Of a stretch of 64,000 nt of DNA, positions 7,478 through 15,825 are shown in pieces. The DNA comes from Oscillospiraceae bacterium (GTDB lineage: Bacteria; Bacillota; Clostridia; Oscillospirales; Oscillospiraceae): positions 1 to 64,000 of the forward strand of contig JAFUGY010000029.1 in NCBI GenBank assembly GCA_017469115.1. The letters are read 5' to 3'. The position numbers and the translations under genes are program-made. Within the stretch, counting starts at the first letter, position 1, and each line of letters opens with the position of its first letter. Below the pieces are notes generated by a model. That model was not told where the DNA came from. It ran no database searches and saw only the letters and a list, made by a program, of their open reading frames with translations.

Positions 7478-7621
7478 GGTGAAATTGGTGATTTTGGTGA
7501 TAATGGGTGAAAATGGAGTATTTTCTATGCTTTTATTTAATTGTTTTTGCTCTTAAAAGTTCATTAAATCATGTAAAATCAATAAATTCTCTCCATTTTC
7601 ACCAAAACATCCATTTTCACC
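7478..7621. repeat. Iteron-like repeats flanking an AT-rich core; candidate replication origin
   Basis: GGTGA recurs at 7478, 7487, 7496 and 7506 (9, 9, 10-bp steps). GGTGAAAATGGAG at 7506-7518 is repeated in inverse orientation at 7591-7603, and CCATTTTCACC recurs 18 bp later at 7611-7621. Between them lie about 70 very AT-rich bases. The whole lies directly upstream of the RepA-like gene. No gene is visible in 7478-7718. Confidence 0.5.
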
Positions 7622-7718
7622 TTGTGTCAGAAAGAGAGTGAATTTCCGCAGATAGAGGGTAATTATAAATGAAACAGTAAGTGCTTCGGCGATCCGGAAA
7701 TCCACCGGACATTGCCTG

Positions 7719-9602
7719 TCACTCAGATAGACGATCTCCGGCGGTTTCGTCCTTTAAGCGCAGCAGCAGCGCCGCGTTGACCACCACGAATACCGAACCA
7801 AAGTTGTGCCACAACGCGCCTGTGACCGGGTTGAGAATGCCGAACGCGCTCAGCAGCACCGCCGAGAGATTGATCAGCAGAGAAGCAATGATGTTCGTAT
7901 GGATCTTCTTCATGACTTTCTGCGTCAGCTCGAACAGATAGGGAAGACGCTTGATATCGTCGCTCACCAACACCGCATCAGCAGACTCGATGGCAATATC
8001 TGAGCCGATGCCACCCATGGCGATTCCCGCGTTGGCGCTCCGCAGTGCCAAAGCGTCGTTCACTCCGTCGCCGATCATGCAGATCTGCCGGGACCGGCTT
8101 TTCCATTCTTTCACGATGTTCATTTTATCTTCCGGCAGCAGGTCGGCGCGTACTTCATTGATTCCAACGGATTCGGCGATCGCCCTTGCTGCACCTTCAT
8201 GGTCACCGGTCAGCAACAGGGGCGTGATGCCAACCGCTTTCAGCTTTTCAATGGTCTCTTTCGCGTCCTCCCGCAGGGAGTCAGCCAGAGCAATAAAACC
8301 GATCACGCATGCATCCGCGGCCACATAAACGACTGTGGCGCCTTTTTCGCGCTGCGCCCGGCTCTTATTTGCTGCTACGTCCGTGTCAATCCCCTGAGAG
8401 TGCATGAAGTCCTCTTTCCCTACCAGGATCTGTCTGCCGTCCACCAAGGCGGAAACGCCCTGCCCGGCCAGCACTTTGAAATCTTCAGCTTCTCCGGTCT
8501 TGCCGCCCTGGGCCTCGTACGTCCGGCAGATCGCCTTACCCAAGGGGTGTTCGGACTTTTGTTCGGATAGTGCGGCCAGCCGCAGCAGTTCGCTCTCGGT
8601 GCAACTCTCGTCCAAGGGAACCACCGCGGTGACGCCGGGTTTGCCGGTGGTGAGCGTTCCGGTCTTATCCAGCGCCACGCTGCGGATTCTGGACAGCTTC
8701 TCCAGCGCCTCGCCGGAGCGGACAATGATGCCCACCTTGGCAGCGTTCCCGATCCCGGCCAGCACCGCCGTGGGCGTAGCCAGAATGAAGGCGCAGGGGC
8801 AGAAGACCACAAGCGTCGTGACGGCGCGCATAAACTCGCCGGTGAGGAGCCAGGTCAGACCCGCACAGGCCAGTGCGATGACCACCAGATACGTAGCCCA
8901 TTTGTCCGCCGCGGTGACGATAGGAGCTTTGTTTTCCTCGGCTTCCTTCGCCAGACGCACCATACGCTGCAGAGAACTGTCACCGCTCACAGCGTCGGCC
9001 CGCATGGTGAAGGTGCCGAACTGGTTGACAGTGCCGCTGGAGACCGTGTCGCCGGGGCGCTTATCCACGGGGATACTCTCGCCGGTCATCACGGACTGGT
9101 CGACGGCGGTTTCCCCCTCCAGGATGGTGCCGTCCACGGGGATCGTTACGCCGGCGATCACGCTCAGCATGTCGCCGACTTTGACCTCCTCCACGGGGAC
9201 GATGAGCTCCTCACCGTTTCGGATGACCCGCGCGGTCTGTGGCGTCATGCCGATCAGCTTCTCAATGCCCTCCTGAGCCTTGCCGGAGGTGTAGTCCTCC
9301 AACAGGGAGCCGATCTGCATGATCAGCGAAACTTCGCCCGCGGCAAAGTATTCCTTCGTCGCAACGGAGGCGATCAGCGCCAGGGACACCAGCATATCCG
9401 CCTTGATATCATGCTCAAATACCACCGCCCTGAAGGCCCCGATCACGATGGGCACGCCGCACAGAACAACGGCAATCCATGCAATGTCTATGGGCAAAAT
9501 GCCCTTCAGCACGCCTGTGATGCTCAAAACCAGAGAGATCGCAGAAGTGATCGCACAAAACAGCGTCACCTTCGGTTCGTTTTCCAGCCACTTGTTGATC
9601 AT
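7719..9602 (-). CDS. Heavy-metal-translocating P1B-type ATPase
   Basis: 627 residues. Actuator TGES, CPC in the membrane helix (VVFCPCAFILATPTA), phosphorylation site DKTGTLTTG, HP motif (SEHPLGKAI) and hinge GDGVNDALAL are all present. There is no N-terminal HMA metal-binding domain; the protein starts directly with the first membrane helices. The last helices carry WHNFGSVFVVVNAALLL, unlike the D-x-G of typical Zn/Cd exporters, so the metal (Zn, Cd, Mn or Cu) is not assigned. The role is export of a transition metal from the cytoplasm. A divergent TetR gene shares the promoter region. Confidence 0.9.
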   Translation of the reverse strand: MINKWLENEPKVTLFCAITSAISLVLSITGVLKGILPIDIAWIAVVLCGVPIVIGAFRAVVFEHDIKADMLVSLALIASVATKEYFAAGEVSLIMQIGSLLEDYTSGKAQEGIEKLIGMTPQTARVIRNGEELIVPVEEVKVGDMLSVIAGVTIPVDGTILEGETAVDQSVMTGESIPVDKRPGDTVSSGTVNQFGTFTMRADAVSGDSSLQRMVRLAKEAEENKAPIVTAADKWATYLVVIALACAGLTWLLTGEFMRAVTTLVVFCPCAFILATPTAVLAGIGNAAKVGIIVRSGEALEKLSRIRSVALDKTGTLTTGKPGVTAVVPLDESCTESELLRLAALSEQKSEHPLGKAICRTYEAQGGKTGEAEDFKVLAGQGVSALVDGRQILVGKEDFMHSQGIDTDVAANKSRAQREKGATVVYVAADACVIGFIALADSLREDAKETIEKLKAVGITPLLLTGDHEGAARAIAESVGINEVRADLLPEDKMNIVKEWKSRSRQICMIGDGVNDALALRSANAGIAMGGIGSDIAIESADAVLVSDDIKRLPYLFELTQKVMKKIHTNIIASLLINLSAVLLSAFGILNPVTGALWHNFGSVFVVVNAALLLRLKDETAGDRLSE

Positions 9603-9612
9603 AACGGCCTCC

Positions 9613-9683
9613 TTGACATATCTGAAAAATACGGTATAATCGCTAATGAATATTCTGTTCGTTTCCGATTATACTGTTTCAGA
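9613..9683. promoter_or_regulatory. Divergent promoter region with inverted repeat (probable TetR operator)
   Basis: Plus-strand promoter TTGACA (9613-9618), 16 bases, TATAAT (9635-9640). An imperfect inverted repeat runs from TCTGAAA...TATAATCG (9621-9642) to CGATTATA...TTTCAGA (9666-9682), so the plus-strand -10 is mirrored by a TATAAT on the minus strand that could serve the ATPase gene. One operator could thus control both genes. Confidence 0.55.
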
Positions 9684-9760
9684 TTGAAAAATGGCAGAAA
9701 CAGATATGTGCAAAAGTACGTTACCGAACAAATCTGAAAAAATGTCCGGAGGAATGCTGA

Positions 9761-10306
9761 ATGGATCGCAGACAAAAGAAGACCCGGCAGGCGGTGTACG
9801 ATGCATTTACCCGCTTGCTCGAAAAGAAAAGCTATTCCAACATCACGGTGCAGGAGATCATCGACGAGGCGGATATTGGGCGCAGCACCTTTTACACCCA
9901 TTTTGAGACCAAGGACGAGCTGCTCCGCGCGCTGTGCACGGAGATCTTCGAACATGTCTTTTCCGAGGATCTGGAGAAGGAGCAGACCCACGATTTTTCC
10001 CACAGCGGCGGTGCGTTGGACAGTGAGATCACACACATCCTCTACCATCTGCAGGACAGCCGCCGCTATATCAAGGGCATCCTCTCCAGCGAGAGCGGAG
10101 AGCTTTTCATGCGCTTCTTCAAGGAGTATCTGGAGCGTCTCTTTGAAGGCGCCTTATCTGAGAAAACCTCGGAGATCCCGCGGGAGTATCTTCTCAACCA
10201 CATGGTATGCGACTTTGCGGAGACGGTGCGCTGGTGGATGCGCAACGACAGCTACAGCCCCGAGGAAGTCAGCCACTTTTTCCTGGCAACGACCCTTTCA
10301 CGCTAA
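9761..10306 (+). CDS. TetR/AcrR-family transcriptional regulator
   Basis: 181 residues with the TetR N-terminal helix-turn-helix (RRQKKTRQAVYDAF...ITVQEIIDEADIGRSTFYTHF, then KDELLRAL). The C-terminal ligand domain is not classifiable by eye. GGAGGAATGCTGA precedes the ATG. Divergent from the P1B ATPase gene, it probably represses that exporter or senses a related stress. A perfect terminator hairpin follows. Confidence 0.9.
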   Translation: MDRRQKKTRQAVYDAFTRLLEKKSYSNITVQEIIDEADIGRSTFYTHFETKDELLRALCTEIFEHVFSEDLEKEQTHDFSHSGGALDSEITHILYHLQDSRRYIKGILSSESGELFMRFFKEYLERLFEGALSEKTSEIPREYLLNHMVCDFAETVRWWMRNDSYSPEEVSHFFLATTLSR

Positions 10307-10331
10307 CTGCTCACAAAAGTTCAAAATCAAT

Positions 10332-10371
10332 GAAACAGGAGATCGATATTTTGGTATCGATCTCCTGTTTC
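10332..10371. terminator. Terminator hairpin between convergent tetR and GNAT genes
   Basis: Perfect 17-bp stem GAAACAGGAGATCGATA / TATCGATCTCCTGTTTC with a 6-base loop, in the gap between two convergent genes. Confidence 0.75.
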
Positions 10372-10430
10372 GGATCTGAATGTGCCGATTGAGCGGTACA
10401 ATATGGGGAATACGCATGCGAATCAGATGT

Positions 10431-10868
10431 TCAGCTCTGTTTCGGAAAGATCTTGTGGAACCAGAAGGCGGATTTTTCATAACCGAGCTTATCGCAGAAT
10501 ATATGGGCGCCCGTGCGTTTCAGGCTTGAGGCGCACCCGATGGAGGACGACCCGCGCGCAAGCCCTTCTTCTTCTGCCCGACGCACAAGCTGCTCACCGA
10601 TACCGCGACGCTGATACTCCGGCAAAATGGCAATTCCGTTCATTTTGATGTAACCGTCCGGATCGTCAAAGGACAGGACTTCGACCAGCGTGAGAAACCC
10701 CACCACTTTCCCGTCTTCTTCTGCAACAAAGGTCCGATAGCGGTCGTCACCGCTCATTTTCTCAAAGGTACGGCGAAAGCTCTCATCGGTAGCTGCGGGG
10801 ACGTCCAGCAGCTCACGCCAGAATTTCGCAACTACCGGGCAGTCTTCATAGCGCATGTCTCTGATCAT
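10431..10868 (-). CDS. GNAT-family N-acetyltransferase
   Basis: 145 residues. The acetyl-CoA pyrophosphate loop is in ILPEYQRRGIGEQLVRRAEE and follows the beta4 segment (DGYIKMNGIAI), the usual GNAT order. A C-terminal GAHIFCDKLGYEKSAFWFHK fits the last strand/helix that shapes the substrate pocket. The acceptor amine is unknown. It starts 53 bases after the GH2 gene ends on the same strand and may be read from the same transcript. Confidence 0.85.
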   Translation of the reverse strand: MIRDMRYEDCPVVAKFWRELLDVPAATDESFRRTFEKMSGDDRYRTFVAEEDGKVVGFLTLVEVLSFDDPDGYIKMNGIAILPEYQRRGIGEQLVRRAEEEGLARGSSSIGCASSLKRTGAHIFCDKLGYEKSAFWFHKIFPKQS

Positions 10869-10921
10869 GGCTTGTTTTCTTTCCGTAGAGATTTATCGGT
10901 GAGACTTGTATCAGTCGCTTT

Positions 10922-13309
10922 TTAATGGTTCGCCAGAATGGGAATTCTGACGTTCGCTTCATGAATTCCGTCAGTTGCGGTGAAGTGGATTTCTTTTCCC
11001 TCTCCTGCCCGAATTATGGCAAGGGCTTCCCCGTAATAGGTATCGCAGCGGTGATCCAGATAACTCAACTCATAGAAGGGGCAAGCAGAGCCGAGACCCA
11101 CCAGAGTGCCGCCTTCTACCTCTACATCAATCAAGTTCCGTGCCATCGGCTTCAGAATGCCGTTTTCATCCGTATATTGCAGACGAACAAAGGCGAGATG
11201 CCCCGGCGCAGCTGTTGTTTCCTCCGGCACAGCCTGAAGCACGGTTTCCTGCCCGGCTGTTGTCAACACATTTCTACCGATCTCCCGGCCGGAGGCATCG
11301 TAGGAAACCGCTTCTATGGTCCCGTTTTCATAAGGCACTTTAAAGGTGAATACACAGTCATTTCTGAAGGCCTGTTTTCCTTTGCATACGCCGTTGACAA
11401 ACAGCTCTACCGATGCGGCGCGCGCATAAACCTCGACATGGGCAACACGTTTTTCACAGCCCTGCCAGCTCCAGCTTGGCATGGCGTTGGTCATCTTCCA
11501 GGCACTCGGGCTGTGCCGCCCTTCGTGACAGAGGGGTCGCACGGCAAGATACGGACCGTTTTCCCGCTCAAAAGCGACTCTGGTATACAGGGCTTCCCCG
11601 AGAGGCTTGCCGGTTAAATCAATGCGACCGCTGCCTGCGCTGATCCAACCGCACTCCGGACCGAAGTTTTTCGCATAATCGGCATATTCCCAGCTGCCGA
11701 TCATCACTTCGCCGAGATAATCGGTACCAGCCCAGACAAAATCACCGACCAGACGGGGATTCTGTTTTGCCAGTTCCCAGAATTTATAGGCGTCAAAGCA
11801 GAACGTCTCTGAGCCGAGAATCAGGCGATTGGGATAGTTCTTCAAATCTTTTTTATAGCGTTTTTCGCCGTAATTATACCCGGCAATATCCATATTGGCA
11901 AAAGCTTCGCGGGTGGTAACATCAGACCCGTGGAGCGTCGCGCCGGTCTTCATAAACCCGGCCCCCATAATACCGGCCAGATCGTTGAAGAACTTGGAGC
12001 CTGTGGCACGTTCCTTTGTCTTTTTTCCTTCCGATTTTGCTTTTGCATTCCGCTCGGCTTCCTTTGCTGCCTTTTCATCAGAATACTGGCCGAATCCGAT
12101 ATGGTTGAGGAAGTTGAAGAAGATATTGATGCCGCAGGTAACCGGGCGCGTCTCATCCAGATCATGCAAAAGATCCGTCATTTCCTTTGCAAGAGCAATC
12201 CCGCGCGGCTGCGCAGTTTCGGCAACTTCGTTGCCGGTGGAGTAGAGAATTACGCAGGGATGATTATAGTCCTTCTCGACCATATCCCGAAGATCCTGAC
12301 GCCACCACTCATCAAAATACTCCACATAGTCGTGCAGCGTCTTGTGAATATACCAGTGGTCGATGTATTCATCCATCACCAGCATGCCAAGCCTGTCGCA
12401 GATTTCCAGCGCGGTTTTGGAACACGGATTATGCGCGGAACGCAGCGCATTATATCCGTTTTCCTGCAGGATGCGGATCCGGCGCTCCAGCGCATCTGGA
12501 TCGCAGACTGCTCCGAGAAGACCGTTATCGTGATGCACACACGCACCGCGCAGAATGACACGCTCGCCGTTGATGAGAATACCGTCTTTTCCCCAGGAAA
12601 GCGTGCGGATGCCGAAACGCTCCTCTGCCTCGTCCTCTCCAAAATAGACTTTGCAGGTATAGAGAACAGGACTGTCCGGGCTCCAGGGTCTTGCCTCCGG
12701 GAGCCCCAATTCAAAGCGGCGATCGGTGCCCTCTGCCGAGGCAAGAAGAGTCTCTGCGCCGCGGATCTCCACACGGACAGGACCTTCGGCATTTGTTTTG
12801 ACGGTAACCTCGATTTTTGCAGGATTGAGGGAAAGTGTTTTGATCTTGACGCCGTTGATCTCTATATGGTCTTTTCCGCTCGTCCAGAGGCGCACCGGGC
12901 GGTAAATCCCTGCGCCGGAATACCAGCGGGAATTGGGCTGGTCGGCATTACGGGCAATTACTTCAACAGTATTTTCTCCCTCGTGCACATATGCATCACA
13001 ATCCACATAGAAATTGGTATATCCGTAAGGCCGGAATCCGGCCTTTTGCCCGTTGATGATTACTTCTGCTTTGCGGTAGACTCCTTCGAATTCAAGGACA
13101 TTGTGCTTTGCCGCTTCCTCAGCGCTGAGCGAAAAGGTCTTGCTGTAAAGATAGTCTCTCCCCTCAAACCAGCTGACATTTAAGCCTCCCATGGCTTCCG
13201 CCGTACGCGGTTCACGCAGCATGGCATCATCAGGCAAGGTTACCTCCAGCCAGTCCTCCTCTTCCAGATGTTTTACCCGCCAGTTTGTATTAAAAGTTTG
13301 TGCTCTCAT
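10922..13309 (-). CDS. Glycoside hydrolase family 2 (beta-galactosidase/glucuronidase-like)
   Basis: 795 residues from the internal ATG at 13309, chosen because GGAGAGA lies just upstream and MRAQTFNTNWRV fits GH2 N-termini. The order is jelly-roll sugar-binding domain, Ig-like domain, TIM barrel and C-terminal beta domains. The barrel shows ALRSAHNP, acid/base Glu361 in YSTGNEVAE and the nucleophile near residue 500 in ILGSETF. A charged Lys/Glu-rich segment (near residues 405-430) interrupts the barrel. There is no signal peptide, so it is cytoplasmic and probably cleaves oligosaccharides or plant glycosides after uptake. Exact sugar specificity is not readable. Confidence 0.9.
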   Translation of the reverse strand: MRAQTFNTNWRVKHLEEEDWLEVTLPDDAMLREPRTAEAMGGLNVSWFEGRDYLYSKTFSLSAEEAAKHNVLEFEGVYRKAEVIINGQKAGFRPYGYTNFYVDCDAYVHEGENTVEVIARNADQPNSRWYSGAGIYRPVRLWTSGKDHIEINGVKIKTLSLNPAKIEVTVKTNAEGPVRVEIRGAETLLASAEGTDRRFELGLPEARPWSPDSPVLYTCKVYFGEDEAEERFGIRTLSWGKDGILINGERVILRGACVHHDNGLLGAVCDPDALERRIRILQENGYNALRSAHNPCSKTALEICDRLGMLVMDEYIDHWYIHKTLHDYVEYFDEWWRQDLRDMVEKDYNHPCVILYSTGNEVAETAQPRGIALAKEMTDLLHDLDETRPVTCGINIFFNFLNHIGFGQYSDEKAAKEAERNAKAKSEGKKTKERATGSKFFNDLAGIMGAGFMKTGATLHGSDVTTREAFANMDIAGYNYGEKRYKKDLKNYPNRLILGSETFCFDAYKFWELAKQNPRLVGDFVWAGTDYLGEVMIGSWEYADYAKNFGPECGWISAGSGRIDLTGKPLGEALYTRVAFERENGPYLAVRPLCHEGRHSPSAWKMTNAMPSWSWQGCEKRVAHVEVYARAASVELFVNGVCKGKQAFRNDCVFTFKVPYENGTIEAVSYDASGREIGRNVLTTAGQETVLQAVPEETTAAPGHLAFVRLQYTDENGILKPMARNLIDVEVEGGTLVGLGSACPFYELSYLDHRCDTYYGEALAIIRAGEGKEIHFTATDGIHEANVRIPILANH

Positions 13310-13508
13310 CGCGTCTCTCCTCGTTTTATTTCCTGTTTTCACACCTGCTTTCAAGCAGCTGCACCATTCGTCTGTTTTACAACTAACAGCCATTATAATG
13401 GAGACAATCTGTTTTTGTCAATGAATCTTGAAGAGAAATTACCCTCTTGCATGCTTCCATTTCCTGTGTTATAGTCCCTATATAGAGATAAAAAAGGAGG
13501 AATTGCCA

Positions 13509-13688
13509 ATGGAAAAATTCGTTCCGTATCAGAAACTCTCCAAAAAGAAAAGAAGAGAGTTGAATGCAAAGCGCCGTGAGATCTGGCCCATCAGCCCGAT
13601 CACGCGGAAGCCGGAAAACCCGAAAGCCTATAACCGGAAAAAAGCACAGAGGAGGGAAAACGATGATTCCCGCTCTGTGCGTTTTTGA
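13509..13688 (+). CDS. Short, strongly basic protein of unknown function
   Basis: 59 residues, MEKFVPYQKLSKKKRREL at the N-terminus, with about one third Lys/Arg and conserved-looking Pro motifs (PISPITRKPENPKAYNRKK). An AAAAAAGGAGG site precedes the ATG by 7 bases, which strongly supports translation. The composition suggests nucleic-acid or ribosome binding, but no family is recognised. The terminator stem for this gene begins inside its last codons. Confidence 0.6.
   Translation: MEKFVPYQKLSKKKRRELNAKRREIWPISPITRKPENPKAYNRKKAQRRENDDSRSVRF
13644..13686 (+). terminator. Terminator overlapping the end of the basic small protein gene
   Basis: GCACAGAG (13644-13651) pairs with CTCTGTGC (13673-13680), with inner GGGAA / TTCCC pairs, followed by GTTTTTG. 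It also lies between convergent genes. Confidence 0.7.
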
Positions 13689-13691
13689 TGA

Positions 13692-14411
13692 TTATTCAGA
13701 AGGCTGCCAGTCGACAAGAATTCTTTCCAAAATTGATAAGAACTGCTGCTTTTCCTCTTCTGTGAGGTCTTTCAACAGCTCCGGCTTCTCCTGTTTTTCT
13801 GCTGCCGCCTCTTTTCCGGCGTCAGTCAGAATGATGTTTGCGGTGCGGCGATCTTCTTCATGCGATTTTCTTTCGACAAGCCCCGCTTTTTCCAGTTTTC
13901 CGATCACTTCACTTGCCGAACCCGGTTGAATACCGAGTCGCTCCGTAAGATCACGCTGGGTCATTGTTCCTTCCTCTGACAGCAGTTGAAGGATACGACC
14001 CTGTCCTCCTCTGCTGCCCAACTTTGACCGCCCCAGATGCCCGAGTTCCCGGAGCCCTGCAAGAATCTTACCGTCGGTGTCCAGAGAAGCATATTGATCT
14101 GTCCCGAATATTTTTCGATGCATTTCATGCCCGCCATGCTTTCCCCGCAGTGCCTCTTCCCGATGGTGATGTTCTCCGCGTTTTTCCCGGTCGTGATGCT
14201 CCGGGCGGTTCTGCATTCTGTCTCTTTCCGGTCTTTCTTCCCCACGGTGCCTTTTTTCACCTCTTGCGGCGGATTCCTCCCCGTGATGATTACCGCCTGC
14301 CCGCGGGGCTGGCTCTTCTCCTCTCGCGTAGGCTTCTCCGCGTGGACAGTGAGGGTTGCTTAAATCACAGTGACGGCCACAGCCTGGGCACGTTCTTTCC
14401 ATATCAGACAT
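13692..14411 (-). CDS. MarR-family regulator with Cys/His-rich N-terminal extension
   Basis: 239 residues, about 95 longer at the N-terminus than usual MarR proteins. The extension starts with a four-cysteine cluster (Cys8, 11, 15, 22 in CPGCGRHCDLSNPHC) and continues as a His/Arg/Glu-rich low-complexity stretch (for example RPEHHDREKRGEHHHRE). The MarR winged helix is clear: LSEEGTMTQRDLTERLGIQP, GSASEVIGKLEKAGLVERK and EEDRRTANIILTDAGKE. The cysteines and histidines suggest metal or redox sensing. Autoregulation is likely from the palindrome covering its promoter. No adjacent target gene is obvious. Confidence 0.85.
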   Translation of the reverse strand: MSDMERTCPGCGRHCDLSNPHCPRGEAYARGEEPAPRAGGNHHGEESAARGEKRHRGEERPERDRMQNRPEHHDREKRGEHHHREEALRGKHGGHEMHRKIFGTDQYASLDTDGKILAGLRELGHLGRSKLGSRGGQGRILQLLSEEGTMTQRDLTERLGIQPGSASEVIGKLEKAGLVERKSHEEDRRTANIILTDAGKEAAAEKQEKPELLKDLTEEEKQQFLSILERILVDWQPSE

Positions 14412-14440
14412 TTTCTATGCTATTCCTTTCTATTTTAATT

Positions 14441-14488
14441 AAGGTACCTTGATAATATCACATTTCATTGATATTGTCAAGGTACCTT
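14441..14488 (-). promoter_or_regulatory. MarR gene promoter buried in a 19-bp inverted repeat
   Basis: Arms AAGGTACCTTGATAATATC (14441-14459) and GATATTGTCAAGGTACCTT (14470-14488) differ at one position. Minus-strand -35 TTGACA (14480-14475) and -10 TATTAT (14457-14452), spaced by 17 bases, lie inside the two arms. Binding of a dimer would block RNA polymerase, so this is very probably the autoregulatory operator. Confidence 0.8.
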
Positions 14489-14556
14489 TTAAAATTTTAT
14501 CTGCTTTTCAGGAAAAGGCAATGCACTGCGGCGTCTGCTCTTCCGGTGATCTCTGA

Positions 14557-15825
14557 TCAGAGGAACCGACCGGGATAGGAAAGCCACCCGGCAATATAAT
14601 CATGATGAAGCTTCATGGTATCTCCGAACTGACCTGGGAACGCCTCCAAATGCGCAGCAGGACAGAAGAGGTGATCTGCACCTTCTATATATACCAGATC
14701 TTTGTCTTTACTCGCCGTATGGTTATAAATGATTTCTATCTGGACAGGATTCACTCCTGCTGTCATTCCGGTTATCAGGACCGGACAGGAGACATGCTCC
14801 ATATTGGGAACAGGAGAATTATACGTCGAGCTCCAGTCGATTCCCCAGATCGACGTTTCATTGCTTCCATAATTTGTAAATGTTCGTACTGCATAGGATG
14901 TCAAATAGGTCTTCACCGTTGTAATCCGTGCTCCGTCTTTGTGGGAAGCCGTATAGGAGCGTGAAAAATGAGAATGCTGAAGCGCCTGAACAGGTTCCAG
15001 GGTGATTGAGCCGTCCGCATGAAGGAGCTTCTGAGGAGCTGCCGTATGAGAGAGGTGCCTCCGGGTAACAAACTCCTTATTGTTGAAGAATCCCTGCGCT
15101 CCGCCCGGAATGGTAATCGTCTCGTCATCGTCATACGCCCCCGCCCCCTGTTGAATTGCAGAAAAGCGTTCCAGCGCATGATTCAGGACGCGCATATTTC
15201 TCGCACTTTGCGCAGCCATAAAACGGTTGATAAATTCCTCCGAATAAGAACAACCGTTTTCCCGGAATCCATTCTCTTCGGCATACAGATCCAGCGTCAC
15301 ATCCATGTTTTTTCCGCTTTGCTCATCGACAATCGCAGGGTCCAGGCTGCACAGCTGACAATAGGCGTTTCCGAAATTGGGATCCAGAAGCATTACGCCG
15401 TCTGCCGGAAGAAGCAGCTCCGTATCCGGATGAGGAAGTATTTTTTCCTTTCCCTGGAAAACAGATACGCCATTTTCTGCTATCGCCTGATAAGCAGACA
15501 TCGTGGTCGCACCGCCGCTATGCCCCATGAGGATCACTTTCTCAACTCCCTGCAGGTTTCGCAGAAAACGAACACACCCATCAATCACGGGCATTTTTTC
15601 CGGCTGCGTCCAGAAAAATCCCTCTTTACAGGGCATATTGGCACACAGACAGCAAAATCCTCGTTTTGCCAGTTCCCGCCCGGTACAGAAAGTAAGATAA
15701 TCTTCATCGGAATGCATCACCAGAACTGCTATTCTGTTTCTAGCTGCAGTTTCCTCCGGCTCATAGAGAACACCCGGAACTCTTTGCATCGGATGGACAA
15801 ATATCTCTTTTATTGCCTCTCGCAT
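14557..15825 (-). CDS. Large alpha/beta hydrolase (paralogue 1 of the island)
   Basis: 422 residues. VLVMHSDEDYL (strand and oxyanion region) is followed by nucleophile elbow GHSGGAT near residue 103 and a late His in EGADHLFCPA. It is closely similar over its whole length to the protein at 27404-28708 (shared VMHSDEDYL, LMGHSGGAT, TAYQAIAENG, LLDPNFGNA/LPDANWGNA, GAQGFFNNK, FPGQFGDTMK). No signal peptide. An esterase, amidase or C-C hydrolase role on an aromatic or acyl substrate is plausible but not shown. Its start overlaps the lysR stop by one base (TGATG), so regulator and enzyme are translationally coupled. Confidence 0.8.
   Translation of the reverse strand: MREAIKEIFVHPMQRVPGVLYEPEETAARNRIAVLVMHSDEDYLTFCTGRELAKRGFCCLCANMPCKEGFFWTQPEKMPVIDGCVRFLRNLQGVEKVILMGHSGGATTMSAYQAIAENGVSVFQGKEKILPHPDTELLLPADGVMLLDPNFGNAYCQLCSLDPAIVDEQSGKNMDVTLDLYAEENGFRENGCSYSEEFINRFMAAQSARNMRVLNHALERFSAIQQGAGAYDDDETITIPGGAQGFFNNKEFVTRRHLSHTAAPQKLLHADGSITLEPVQALQHSHFSRSYTASHKDGARITTVKTYLTSYAVRTFTNYGSNETSIWGIDWSSTYNSPVPNMEHVSCPVLITGMTAGVNPVQIEIIYNHTASKDKDLVYIEGADHLFCPAAHLEAFPGQFGDTMKLHHDYIAGWLSYPGRFL

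Larger units (their letters stand above)
4250..7680. mobile_element. Composite remnant of integrative/replicative element(s)
   Basis: The segment between the broken acyl-CoA dehydrogenase and the P-type ATPase gene holds only element-type genes: small DNA-binding protein, excisionase, tyrosine integrase, tRNA-Pro 3'-end attachment core, RepA-like ATPase and an iteron-like region. No intact tRNA and no second copy of the core was found in the window, so the ends given are estimates from the change in gene content. It may be one rearranged element or pieces of two. Confidence 0.55.

Noticed and set aside
11930..13183. 417-codon plus-strand ORF
   Set aside because: Antisense shadow of the GH2 gene; no ribosome site, no recognisable domain.
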